Shown here piece after piece: positions 63,729 to 64,000 of a DNA stretch of 64,000 nt. Numbering within the stretch: the stretch's first letter is position 1; the number at the start of each line of letters is the position of its first letter. Where the stretch lies: assembly GCA_950097015.1 (NCBI GenBank), contig CATNEN010000001.1:1476001-1540000 (forward strand), written 5' to 3'. The DNA comes from Macrostomum hystrix. Taxonomy: Eukaryota; Platyhelminthes; Macrostomidae. The position numbers and the translations under genes were made by a program. Below the pieces are notes generated by a model. That model had not been told where the DNA came from and ran no database searches. It saw nothing but the letters and a program-made list of their open reading frames with translations.

Positions 63729-64000
63729 ATTTTTAACTGGCATCTAATCCTTTAGATTCCCACTCTTAAAATTAGTTTGACCCTAGTTTTGAACTTTTTA
63801 GACTCCTGAGGCAATGAAAATGAGTTATAGAGGTTATAGAAGTACAAAAGTAGTTCAAGTTTGGACTACATAAGGTAGTAGTGCATTATCTAGTAGAGGA
63901 TATTGCAAAATTGTCATTTGGGAAAAGCTCGGCGCCACATGAACTCCTGCATGTTTGTGGTGAACTAATTGTCACTGGTCCCATAGATAGCTCGAAATTT

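Overview
This is animal nuclear DNA. It holds spliced genes with GT-AG introns, GC-richer exons in AT-richer surroundings, a metazoan Notch ligand, an animal centrosomin-type protein, a p38 MAP kinase, tRNA-derived SINEs, a hAT-type MITE family and a mariner transposon. One SINE has the conserved invertebrate tail motif CTGGCAGGTGTAAT. With the divergent gene sequences this suggests an invertebrate, plausibly a spiralian such as a free-living flatworm, but I cannot fix the phylum. Four gene models could be joined exon by exon with consistent splice phase. Three of them are complete in the window. || Layout: (1) 1-1600, plus strand: last four exons of an unidentified alpha-helical protein. (2) 2763-6478, plus strand: a complete p38 MAP kinase (4 exons, 387 aa) with a TATA box and a TGY activation loop. 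(3) 6479-14127: convergent intergenic spacer made largely of eight different minisatellites and one MITE. (4) 14128-37905, minus strand: a complete Delta-type Notch ligand (9 coding exons, 732 aa) with signal peptide, MNNL region, DSL domain, 7 EGF repeats, one transmembrane helix, and a tail with NxxN motifs ending in Thr-Glu-Val. (5) 37906-42704: spacer with two arrays. (6) 42705-62221, minus strand: a complete centrosomin/CDK5RAP2-like gene (15 coding exons, 1847 aa) with a CM1 motif and a 14-residue... i.e. 14-nt start exon; an intact mariner with 202-bp inverted repeats sits in its first intron. (7) 62649-64000: upstream DNA with a foldback element. || The dominant feature is tandem repetition. 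About thirty arrays, nearly all with their own unit (mostly 16-36 bp), cover roughly 27 kb, over 40% of the window. Of 28 introns in the four models, the 8 shortest (79-165 bp) carry no repeats, and the 20 of about 260 bp or more all carry a tandem array or a transposable element. Two intronic arrays can be traced to transposons (a tRNA half from a SINE, and the core repeat of the MITE), which suggests how such arrays may start. Several arrays carry splice-signal-like words, mostly antisense to the host gene. The long open frames inside arrays come from the repeats and are not genes. The four genes share no pathway that the sequence shows; they are neighbours, not an operon.
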